From Cochliopodium minus (lineage: Eukaryota > Discosea > Himatismenida > Cochliopodiidae): DNA of 64,000 nucleotides. The position numbers and the translations under genes are program-made. Positions 35,438-45,374 of this stretch are shown here, in pieces (position 1 is the stretch's first letter; every line of letters begins with the position of its first letter). Below the pieces are notes generated by a model. That model worked only from the letters and a program-made list of their open reading frames with translations, did no database searches and was not told the DNA's origin. Where the stretch lies: NCBI GenBank assembly GCA_024220525.1, contig JAMYWO010000035.1:44813-108812 (forward strand), written 5' to 3'.

Positions 35438-36983
35438 ATGAAGAATCAAACTGAAAAATACTCTATAGATTATCTTCAACATGAATTACCCTCATTGATT
35501 ATGTCAAAAGATAATGAAGATGATCCTTATATAAGTTCAGACATAGATGAAAAAGATAGCATAATGGAAGAAGACAGAATTTTTTTCAATAAACTCAAAT
35601 TATTTGATACTGATATATTGGAAAAGGTAAATGTAGCATCAGAAGATACAGATTCTTCAGATGGAGAATTTGAAGAAGATATCAAAGATGATGAATTGCC
35701 TCCTTTGGTGGATGATGAGGTGGCTAAATCTGAAATTTATGATGATATGCCTCCTCTCACCGATTCTTCAGGGGAAGAGAAAAAGAAAGAGAAAGAAAAG
35801 AATATCAAAAAAAATATTACAACAAATATTAACACAAATAATTCTTCATCCACCAATACCAAAACTTCAACTCATCCAACTATTATTCCACAAAATATTT
35901 CGAAAAATATAAATAGGACCATAGACACCAACATCAATAAATCAAATAACGATATTAAAATCAACACCAATAGCAACATTAATAAAACAAATACCAACAA
36001 CACAAATGTATCACAAGATACACAAAAATTAAATGAGAGAATCTCAAACTTAGAAAAAGCATTAACACAGGTTTATCAGAAACTTCAATCAAAAGATATG
36101 GTAAACATAATGCCCTTCAGATTCTTCGAAGACCTCAATATAGATCTTCCTTCTTCCCCCGCTCCTCAAGTTGCTCCTTCTTTCTCTTTCACATTTGATA
36201 GCAATAACACCAACACTAAGAGCACTCCTTCTACAAACAATTTTAATTTTGATTTTGGAACCAACAATACAAATCCTTTTTCTATCCCCAATAATTTCAA
36301 TAATAATAATAATAATAATCTTATCAATAATAACAAAGAATTTTCTCCTTTTACTTCTTCTTTTAATTTTAATAATAATATTAATAGTGACAATAATAAA
36401 AATAACAAAAATGACAGCATTAATAAAACAAATAACAATAACAATAAATCTTCCTCTCCGTTTGTTTTCCATCCTCCCTCCTCTACTTCCACCAATGACA
36501 ATAATATTAATAATGAAAATAAAAATAAAACAAGTAATCTTAAAAATGTTAACAAACCCACTCCTCTTGTTCCCTCTAAACATACTTCTTCCATGTAATT
36601 TTATTAATTTCTTTTTCTTTTTTCGGTTTATCAATATTTTTCTTTTATTTTGATTATATTTTAAATATTTTAAATATTTTTTTATATTTTATATTATTTA
36701 TATTATTTATATTTTATATTTTATATTATTTATATTTTATATTTTATATTATTTATATTTTATTTTTTATATTATTTATATTTTATATTTTATAAATATT
36801 TTAATAAAATTTTATAAAAATTATTTTATGTTTTTTAATGAAAAAAAAAGGAAGGAGAAAGAAGAAGAAATGCCAGAATTAGTGGAAGACAGTGATAGTG
36901 ACTTTGATGATGAACTTCCCATCCTTGTTGAAGATAGTGACAGTGATGATAATAATAACAACACCAACAACAATACTAACAAC

Positions 36984-37035
<52 letters not shown>

Positions 37036-37163
37036 CTAATAATAATACTAATAATAATAATAATACCAACAACAATAATAATAATAATAAAAATTTAAAT
37101 AACAAAAATAAAAATAATATAAATGTAAATAATAATAATAATAATATTAATATTAATAATAAC

Positions 37164-37198
<35 letters not shown>

Positions 37199-38378
37199 TA
37201 ATAATAATAATCATGATGATGAACTTCCATCCCTCATATGTAGTGATGAAGATGATGATAATGTAATTAACAATAGTACTAATAATGATACAAATAAAAA
37301 TAAAAATAATATAAATGGAAATAATGATAAAAATAATCATGATACTGATAAAAATAATAATGATAATATTAATGATAATATTAATGATAATATTAATGAT
37401 AATATTAATGATAAAAATAAAAATAAAAAAAATGGTGAAAATAAAGAAGAGGAAGAAGAGTTTAGTTCATTGCCAGATGTGAGTGAATCTTCTAATTCTT
37501 CTGTTGAAGAAATTGGCGATGACATCAGTGATGATAACAGTCATGGTTTTTTCCCTTTTCATTTTTTTTTTATTTATTTTTATTTTTATTTATTTTTATT
37601 TATTTTTATTTATTTTGTTTTTATTTTGTATTTATTTTTATTTATTTTATTTTTTATTTCTTATTTTTAATTTTTTATAATTTTATTTTATTTTTTATTT
37701 TTTATTTTTTATTTTTAAAAAGAAAAAAAGAAAACAGACTTTAAAGTAAAGGTGAATCCCAATTTTCTCCCCTCCAAAGACTTTCCAACTATTTACCAAA
37801 AATCTGATTGTGATTGCGTTGTTTGTATGGAACTCATGGTAAAAAAAATATTAATAAATAAAAATTAATATAATTAAGTTACTTAAAAATAAATTATATT
37901 TTTTTGATATATTTTAATTTTGTGAAAATAATTAGGTGAAACCTCGTGTCACACCTTGTTCTCATACATTTTGTGAACATTGTCTTTCACAAACTTTAAA
38001 AAGAAAAGAGGAATGTCCCATCTGCAGATCTCCCATCACTCAGGATGTCACCACTCTGCCTCTCAACACTAATCTCATTCACTTTATCTCTACCAACTAT
38101 AAAGATGATTATGAAGAAAGGTAACATCAATTTATTGATTTCATTTTTGATTTTTTGTTGATTATTTTTTTTTTATTAGAATGTCAGAGCAACAAGAGTT
38201 TCAAGAAACATTTGTTCCAGGGGAAGAAGAGAGTGATGAATTACCCTACGAGTTGTTCATGAATCCCAATATTCTTACAAATATTATGATGATGATGGGA
38301 ATGGGTTCTTTTCATCACAACCATCACCACCATCACGATTCTTCGGATGATGATAATGAAAACTCTATTGATGATTAA
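35438..38378 (+). CDS. RING-finger E3 ligase with recurrent acidic x-L-P-x-L motifs
   Basis: Five exons close in phase (35438-36594, 36851-37545, 37723-37838, 37936-38120, 38180-38378). The RING is CDCVVCMELM plus RVTPCSHTFCEHCLSQTL and ECPICRSPI, a C3HC4 finger near residue 690, so the protein should be a ubiquitin ligase. Before it lie about 650 disordered, Asn-rich residues. These hold at least six copies of a short motif in acidic/Ser context: HELPSLIMSKD, DDELPPLVDDE, DDMPPLTDSSGEE, EEMPELVEDSDSD, DDELPILVEDSDSD, DDELPSLICSDEDD. One more (SDELPYELF) follows the RING. Hydrophobic core plus acidic tail resembles SUMO-interacting motifs. Exon 1 alone would look like a separate gene, but the donor at 36594 and acceptor at 36850 join in frame and both halves share the motif. 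Confidence 0.8.
36660..36800. repeat. ATATTTTATATT-type simple repeat in the first RING-gene intron
   Basis: TTTATATTATTTATATTTTATATT units repeat through the intron between exons 1 and 2. Non-coding. Confidence 0.7.
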
Positions 38379-38418
38379 TTAAATTTATAAAATTAATAAT
38401 TAAATATTTATTTAATTT

Positions 38419-40508
38419 TCAATCTTTTCTAATTTTTTCAAAAGATTTAAGGGTTTCATCAGTGTAGAAACTATCTTTGACAATATCCTTTACTCTAGTA
38501 AAATCCATCATTCCTTGGTGTGTAAAAATGAAATGGAAAAAATGTTCAAGAATGATAGCTATTAAAAATAAAAAATCAAAAAACATACTGACAAACTTTA
38601 AAAGAAATTTACAAACTTCATGTTGTGGGATGCCTACTTCTAAAACCCAATGTTGTAACCACTGATAATACTTGAGAGTATTTTTCAAGATAAAATCTTT
38701 TCTAACCACAAATTGGGCACAAGAAGCAAATGTAACAAATTTAGGTATTGCCCCCAAACCATGATCTTCAACCAATGTTCTCCAATGCGGACCTTTTTAA
38801 GAAAATGAAATAAAAATAAATAAAAAAAGAAAAATGAAAAGAAAAAGAAAAAAAATGCCTATTCTTGACCACCCACCGTTTAATGACACACATGCGTTAC
38901 TTCTTGAGACATTATTTTCTCTGTAATATGCTTCACATTCTTGTACATTATCGTTGTACCCTTTCATTATTAAAATATTTTAAATATTTTAAGAAATGTT
39001 GAAGAATTATACCTTGAAACAAAGAAATTTCACCATTGGTATCGTAATTTAAATTGTAGAATCCTTTTTCTCCCCATTTCAAGTGTTTCAATAGTTTTGC
39101 AACATTTGTTTCTGCATGCCTTTAATTATATGAATGGGTATGTATAGAGTGTATTATAATAAAGTATGGGTATGTATATGGGTAATGTAGAGTGTATATT
39201 AATATATTAAAAAAGAGACTGTGAGAGTAGTTACCAAGAATAATTATGACCATGAATGAAAGCTACATTTTGAGGAAGAGAATCATAACAATCTACAACA
39301 TAAGTTAAATAACAAAGAGCATCTCTTGCTTTGTTTATTAATAATCCTTCTGAATCATAAGGAAATCTGTAATTTTTATCTCTGTATTCTGTTTCTGTTT
39401 TTGATCTGAAATATGTCACTATTGGTATCCCCTTTTTTTTTATTTTTGATCAATAAAATAAAAAAAAAAAAAATTAAATAAAATAAATAAAATAAATAAA
39501 ATAAATAAGATAAATAAAATAAATAAAATAAATAAAATAAATAAAATAAATAAAATAAATAAAATGAATAAATAAAATAAATAAAATGAATAAAATAAAT
39601 AAAATAAATAAAATAAATAAAATGAATAAAATAAAATAAAATAATATAATGTAGTGTGATTTTTAATTAAAATTACAGCATCTTTCATCCAATCAGTGTC
39701 ATACACCCATCCTCCATCTTGCATCCAACGTGATGTTACTATAATTGCTCTTTCATTTGGATAACATTCTCTTTTTAATTAAAAAATATTTAATTAATTT
39801 ACTTTTAATTTAACTTTTTACATTTAATTTACAATTTAATTCTTTATAACTTACAAAATTAAATAAAATAAAATAAAAATAATTAAATAATTAAATAATT
39901 AAATAATTAAATAATCAAATAATCAAAAATATAGAACAAAAAAAGATACGAGTCACCAGTTCTAACAACACTTCTTTTCACAGTGGTCAATTCTAAATCA
40001 TTCACTTTTTTATCCAATTCTTTCATTTTTGTTTTTAATTCTTCCAAAATCACTTTGGAAAAAATTGAAATAAGAATTTAGAAAATAATAATGATTTTAT
40101 CTAAAAAATAAATTCTCATACACATCTCAAATTAAAGTTTATTGGAAATAAAAATATTTTGAAATAAAATTTTTAAAAAGGAGATGTTTGAAGAAAAAAT
40201 TTAAAATCATTTTTACAGTTCAATTCATTTTTATTGTTGGAAATGATGGTAATTTTTTTATCCAAATCATCATCTCTTGAACCCATTATACTCTTTGAAT
40301 CTTCATTTGTTTTTTGTCTTGTATTGGCTTCTCTTTTTAATTCTTCCTTTAGGAGAGAAGATTCTTGTTTTAAATGGCTGGATTCTTTTTGTAAATGGAC
40401 AATTTCACTTTCCAAAATTTTTGTTCTTTCCAAATGAGAATAAAAGCCAAATATAAAATAGGTGGCAATTATTATTATTATTGTTGCTATCAAATATTTT
40501 CTGTTCAT
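38419..40508 (-). CDS. Type II membrane protein with DUF3431-like domain
   Basis: Exon 1 (40508-40217) encodes a short cytosolic start, one membrane segment (YLIATIIIIIATYFIFGFYS) and a coiled-coil stem. About eight more exons follow in phase. Blocks read: AIIVTSRWMQDGGWVYDTDW, IPIVTYFRSKTETEY, INKARDALCYLTYVVDCYDS, NVAFIHGHNYSWHAETN, YNLNYDTNGEISLF, VTFASCAQFVVRKDFI, ILEHFFHFIFTHQG. N-x-A-R-D-A-x-x-Y-L-x-Y with LPQN-x-A-F-x-H-G and CAQF is the pattern of DUF3431, a family of fungal and bacterial proteins of unproven activity. The topology (N-terminal anchor, coiled stem, lumenal domain) is that of Golgi glycosyltransferases, and the next gene upstream is one. Exon 2 is 40052-39957; later boundaries are within a few bases. 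Confidence 0.72.
39470..39640. repeat. AAATAAAATAAAT simple repeat in the DUF3431-gene intron
   Basis: A long run of AAATAAAATAAATAAAAT units. A translated frame through it (repeated Phe-Ile-Leu) is an artefact of the repeat. Confidence 0.85.
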
Positions 40509-40640
40509 ATTTTGTTTTACCAAATTTTAATATCAATTTTTTTTTATTTTTGGAACATAAAAGATAAAATTAGATTTGAATAGAAATAAATCCACGTTTA
40601 TCGTTAAAAAATCAGTTTAAATTAATTTTAATTATTTCTT

Positions 40641-42433
40641 TCAACAAATTTGCCATTTTGTGCAAACATTTTGAACTCCCTCTCTCCATATATCCATTAT
40701 CTTCTTAAGTGCTGGGTTAGCGGTTTCCTAGCAAGTGTTTTAAAAATATGATTAAAAGAATGTTTTAAATATAGAATATATTTTTTTATATATTTTTTTA
40801 TATATTTTTTTATATATTAATATATTCTATATATATATTAATATATTCTATATATATATTAATATATTGAATGTTCTAAATATTTATAGAATTCAATATT
40901 TATTTGATTATTAATTCTTAGAAGAAAAATAGATCATCAATTCAGAATGAAGAAAGGAATAATATTTTTACCTGACTGAGAGTGATGATCCAAGGTTTGA
41001 TATGAACAACTTTACCAATTTCAAGTAAACGATCAAACCCTTGTTTGAGATGTGTTTTTTGCAACTTTTGAATATGATCCTCTCTCAAAAAATCTCTGTG
41101 CACATATTTAAAAAAAGATGTTAATTGTAAATTTATTTTTTATTTTTGAAAAACCTTTCAACGATACAATAGTGTGAAGGTAACATCAACACTTCTGGCA
41201 AAATTCTACATGTCTGTTTATTATCCAAAAACTCTCTATGTTCCCATTCTTCATTTTTAATTAAAATTATTGAAACGAAAATAAAAAAAAATGATAAATA
41301 TTAAAAATTAAAAGAATATATTAATATATTAATATATTAAAATAATATTAATATAATATTTTTAAAAATAAAAAAAATGATAATGAAATACCCAAATTGA
41401 TGATGTCCATGTCAAAAATTTCACGTTGGAGAGTGTTTTTGATTTTATCATTATTTAACCATTTTTTAATTCTGTTTTCAAAAAGGGATTTGGAAGGTTT
41501 GATAACCAAAAATTGACCATTCATGCATGGTTCATTTTCCCAATATGCCCATGGTGATGCCAGCTCTATTTCTTCCGGTAAATTGAATAATTCATCGGCT
41601 ATTTCATTTCAAATTATATCAAAAATGTTGAAAACACAAATTATTTTTATTATGTATATATTTGGAATATAAAAATATATTACCATTGTGTAACATGATA
41701 CTATCACCATCAATATAAATGATTCTATCATATTCTTCTAATTCAAAAGCATACATTTTTAAAAGTACATTTTTATAGTAACCATGGTTAATGATGTTGA
41801 TATTTTCTCTATCTATTGTTTTCACACCAACATTGTTCATTTTTTTGATTAAATCTTCAGGCACATTTTCTTTTGAGTATAAAAGAACCAAATCAATGCT
41901 TTTATCCATTCCCAAATCGTTTAATAATCTATAAAATGTCACACAGATTGTTTTTATATACACTGTATCTGTAGAATAATAAACATATGCATATTTTTTC
42001 CCTTTTGTTAGTTCTAGAGCTCCTTTTTTAGATGCTACATTACAAATATTAATGAAATTAAACAATTAAAACAAATAATAAATCAATAAAGAAATTTCAT
42101 AAACTTTGGAAATGATGGTTTATATATTATATAATATATCTTACATCCTTTTCCCTGTGATTTAATTTGTATCTCTTGTTTAATATCATTCAATTTTGCT
42201 AATTCATTCCTCAATGTCTCTTCTTTTTGTTTCATTTCTTCTTTGATTGATTTCTCTTTTTGATTAAATTCTTCCATTAAATCTTTCAGAATTATTTTTC
42301 TCAATTCATTCTTCAAATCTTCATTTTTGTTTTCATTTAGGTTATTTTGTCTCCAAAAGATATAAATATTCAGTATTAATATCGCCCCAAATATAATTGC
42401 TAAAAGATTGAAAGGATTTTTTAAGACCATCAT
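40641..42433 (-). CDS. Glycosyltransferase family 8 (glycogenin-like), type II membrane protein
   Basis: Six exons close in phase (42433-42145, 42034-41684, 41598-41392, 41248-41155, 41095-40972, 40727-40641; 383 aa). MMVLKNPFNLLAIIFGAILI is the membrane anchor, followed by a Lys/Glu coiled-coil stem (residues 30-95). The catalytic domain begins YAYVYYSTDTVYIKTICVTF, has LKMYAFELEEYDRIIYIDGD with the D-x-D metal site (DGD), then SPWAYWENEPCMNGQFLVI and VVHIKPWIITLS (the HxxKPW end motif). GT8 enzymes use UDP-sugars with retention. The anchor and stem suggest a Golgi enzyme rather than soluble glycogenin. The start is the first ATG pair before the membrane segment. Paired in tandem with the DUF3431-like gene, 132 bp apart. 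Confidence 0.88.
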
Positions 42434-43214
42434 CAAATCCAATTTTTTATTTTCGATTTTTATTAAAAAACCTGTTTGAAGAATCCATTTCAGCCTTCCC
42501 AAGTGATGAATCTCAGAAATGCTTCCAGTGTATGTCACATTTCCTGAATGGATTAAATAGAGAAACTTTTATTCCATTCAAAATTTCATGGACTACAAAA
42601 GTACACAAAATAGCAGAAAATGAAAAGAGGTCCAGTTTAAAAATTTAAATTTAAAAAAAAATTCTTTCTAAAAGAAAAAATCAATTATTTAATTTTTATT
42701 ATAAGGAGGTGTTTGTTACAGGAAAGGTAGAATTTGTGAAGTAAACTGTGGGTGCGATCCAATAATTGCAAATGTAAAGAAATGTTTCATTTTTTTCGCC
42801 AAGAAAATTAAATATTCAACCAATATTAACAATTTTTAAATAATGATTTCAAAGACTTATTAGTTCGAAAATGGGATGCAAATCAAAAAAGTCACTTGTA
42901 CACAACCATCCATTTATAAAACTAAAATTGTTTGGCAAGGATTGTCCATTAGTGACCAACAATAATATTGCCAAACTTATTTTTAATTTTTAAATTTATA
43001 AATCAGAACTTAAGACTATTTGTTTTGGAATAAATTTTTTAATAAAGTTTTTTTTTTGCAAATCAGGAATGGATATTTTTTTGATTTCTTCGACATTAAA
43101 TTTGAAAAGAAATGAACTGGAAAAAGTAGGCTGAATATTCTCCCACCTTTCCACCCCAATTATCCAACACTGTACCATGTACCTTTGATTTTGTACCACT
43201 GGTTTACTTTCAGT
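42434..43214. other. Spacer with possible gene remnants
   Basis: About 780 bp with no intact gene. Just upstream of the GT8 start (42475-42545, minus) a 25-codon run (GNVTYTGSISEIHHLGRL) sits between acceptor- and donor-like bases and may be a lost exon. At 42870-42965 (plus) there is another short open run. Neither extends into a gene. Confidence 0.4.
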
Positions 43215-43500
43215 TTATTCTTTACAAAGACATTTTTTTAGGTTTTGGTTTCTCTTCAATAATGACAAGTTGTCCCAAGATTTTCTTTCCATTGAAATAT
43301 TTTTTTTGCAGTTTTCTTTCTTTTGGTGATCATCAAAGTTGAGGTATCCTTTGGTCCGTCCACTGTGCTTGGAGATGGTAAAGTTGGTCGATATTGCCCT
43401 TTTGGAAAGAAAGATCTCATCGAGATCCTGTTTATTGCAAGTGAGGGGCAAATTTTTGATGAACAAAGTGAGGTTGTTTTTTTTTTGGATCTAAAACACC
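43215..43500 (-). pseudogene. Decayed RRM (RNA-recognition motif) gene fragment
   Basis: On the minus strand one frame gives LFIKNLPLTCNKQDLDEIF and then HSGRTKGYLNFDDHQKK: the RNP2 strand, first helix and RNP1 strand of an RRM, with RNP1 shortened by two residues. The frame then breaks, and the remainder of the fold continues in another frame as YFNGKKILGQLVIIEE before a stop. A frameshift plus a deletion in RNP1 mark it as a relic. No introns and no start are visible. Confidence 0.65.
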
Positions 43501-43611
43501 CACAAAGTGTGATATCTTTATTTAAAATATTAAACATAATCAAACAAAAAAGTATAAAATTATTCCAGATAATTCAATCAACATTTGGTAGACTCCAAAT
43601 TGGAAGTCCAA

Positions 43612-43612
43612 G
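43612..43612. other. Single N (assembly scar)
   Basis: One ambiguous base inside non-coding relic sequence. Other single N bases lie at 45242, 47454, 49479, 53274 and 59133. Confidence 0.9.
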
Positions 43613-43697
43613 NAATAATTTTCATTTAAAAAAGGAAATTGAAAAAAAATATTCCTCTCTTTATCAATTTTTAGATACCTTTGAGATTGAAAAGAAA

Positions 43698-44030
43698 ATC
43701 AATTTCAAGGATTTTTAGCTGGAACAAGATCAAAATTCTTGAAAAAATTAATTCTTTTCAATTTAAAACAAATTATAATTAAAACATTCATTTGAATCTT
43801 TTATCTTTTATTATTTTAGTTATTTTTTCAAAGGACAGAAGGTAGAAAAGTCACTTTCAAAAGTACTCTCTTCCTAACCTCTCTCCAGGGAAGGATCTTC
43901 AAGAACTTGAATTACATCATTTTGAAAATCAATTTCCAAGATTTTTAGCTTTGACAAGAAAATCCTTTAAAAAATTCCTTTCAATTTTAAACAATAATTA
44001 AAACATTTTATTTGATTCTATTATGATACA
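43698..44030. repeat. Degenerate direct repeats downstream of the 44077 gene
   Basis: 43698-43800 and 43925-44025 are alignable diverged copies (both contain AAAATCAATTTC..AGATTTTTAGC and AATTAAAACATT). The segment 43830-43900 resembles bases 44165-44270 of the neighbouring gene (GGACAGAAGG, then CACTTTCAA, CTCTCTCCAGGGAAGGATC). This looks like an old partial tandem duplication of that gene's 3' end. Confidence 0.55.
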
Positions 44031-44076
44031 AAAGTGAATATATAAAAGAATTAAAACAATAAAAAATTTTTTTTAA

Positions 44077-45241
44077 TCAAATCACATCTTCTTCAACATC
44101 ATCGTTATTCTGAGGATCGAAATGATCACTGATGATTACCATGCTAGAATCAGATTCTTCCATGACACCAGAAAGGACAGAAGGGAGGGAAGAAGGAAGA
44201 GAAGTCTCCTCGTCACTTTCAACAGGACTCTCGTCATCCTCCTCACCTCTCTCGACAGGGGAAGGATCATCATTGACAATATTGATGACAGTAGAGTTAG
44301 TGAGTTCATAAGAGGTGTCGATCTCCAAAGGGGTGGGGAGGGTAAAGCTGGTGTTGCTTTCGAGAGAAGGAGTCTTATTATTTTCGAGATTTTCATCGAT
44401 TTTTTCGTTTTCATTTTCTTTTTTTGGGACGGAGTTGTCTTGAAGCAAGAGCTCGTTGTTCTCGAGGCTGTTGGTGTCCTCTTGGCTGTTGGTGTCGTGG
44501 ATTTCCACGCTGTTGTTGTTGTCGATGTTAGTGTTGTTGTTTTCTTCTTCCGTGTTGTAGTTTCTCACTGACAAGTCGTCTTTGTACTCGAACAATGCGT
44601 TACGAATCGATTTTAAGAATAATAATGCTGGCTCTTCCTGTTAAATTTTTTTTTTTTGGAATTAAAGTAAAAAATTGGGTTTGGTTTCTTATAAAAATTA
44701 ATCAAAATTTTTTAAAATGTTTTTTACTTTCCATTTTTTATTTTTAATTTTTTTATTTTTTTATTTTTTATTCCTATTTATTATTTTTTTATTTTTTATT
44801 TTTAAAATGTTTTTAAAATGTTTTTATTTTATTTTATTTTATTTTTCTTAAATTATTTTAAAATAAAAAAATGAAAAAAAATTTGTTACTTTTAATTCAC
44901 TAGTGATAACCAATTGATGAAGATGGGTGGCGTACTTTTTGATCTGCTCAAGATCCAAGCTGAGGGCAGAGGGGTCGTTGTTGATGTCGATGTCAAAATT
45001 CAATACGCGGTCCACCTTGTCGTTGGGGAGCTCTATCTTGTTTTCGGAGTAGAATTTTTGGAAAGAGGTAACCATGTCCAAAATCAGCTTTGATAAATTC
45101 TCGAGTGATGATTGATAATTGTCCTTTAAAAAAAAAAAATGTTTTAAAAAATTAAAAAATGTATTGACTGACACCTTCAAACTGGAATCTCTCAATCACT
45201 ACGCCAACAAAAAACTGAGCAACATAAAATGGAACAGAATC
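44077..45241 (-). CDS. C-terminal part of an unidentified gene, broken at an assembly scar
   Basis: Exon 44641-44077 ends an acidic, Ser/Glu/Asn-rich tail (SPVERGEEDDESPVESDEET) with a stop. Exon 45123-44890 encodes a helical segment (LSKLILDMVTSFQKFYSEN, ALSLDLEQIKKYATHLHQL); they join in phase 0 to give ELK-EEPALLFLKSI. Right of that, 45241-45190 reads DSVPFYVAQFFVG and runs into the N at 45242. If the block 45243-49478 is removed, this frame continues without a missing base into 49480-49550 (AVLGIPLQVVEKF). I do not recognise the protein; its 5' part is either in the relic region beyond 49550 or missing. Confidence 0.5.
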
Positions 45242-45242
45242 N
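45242..45242. other. Single N followed by (A6C)n
   Basis: Left boundary of the permuted block: unique coding sequence to the left, about ten copies of AAAAAAC to the right. Confidence 0.9.
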
Positions 45243-45316
45243 AAACAAAAAACAAAAAACAAAAAACAAAAAACAAAAAACAAAAAACAAAAAACAAAAA
45301 ACAAAAAACAAAAATA
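45243..45316. repeat. (AAAAAAC)n tract, left end of permuted block
   Basis: About ten 7-bp units on the plus strand, followed by AAAAT units. The same unit in the same orientation closes the block at 49425-49478. Confidence 0.9.
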
Positions 45317-45374
45317 AAATAAAATAAAATAAAATAAAATAATTCATTCATTCAAAAAAACTCCTTCAAAATAG

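Noticed and set aside
35438-36598. Exon 1 of the RING gene as a separate Asn-rich gene
   Set aside because: A GTAATT donor and AAAG acceptor join it in frame to the next exon, and both share the acidic x-L-P-x-L motif.
39440-39724. Frame encoding repeated Phe-Ile-Leu on the minus strand
   Set aside because: Produced by the AAATAAAATAAAT intron repeat; only its first part (QDGGWVYDTDW) is a true exon.
45119-45241. Plus-strand coding frame next to the N at 45242
   Set aside because: It starts in a poly-A intron tract and stops soon after the N; the minus-strand reading joins neighbouring exons better.
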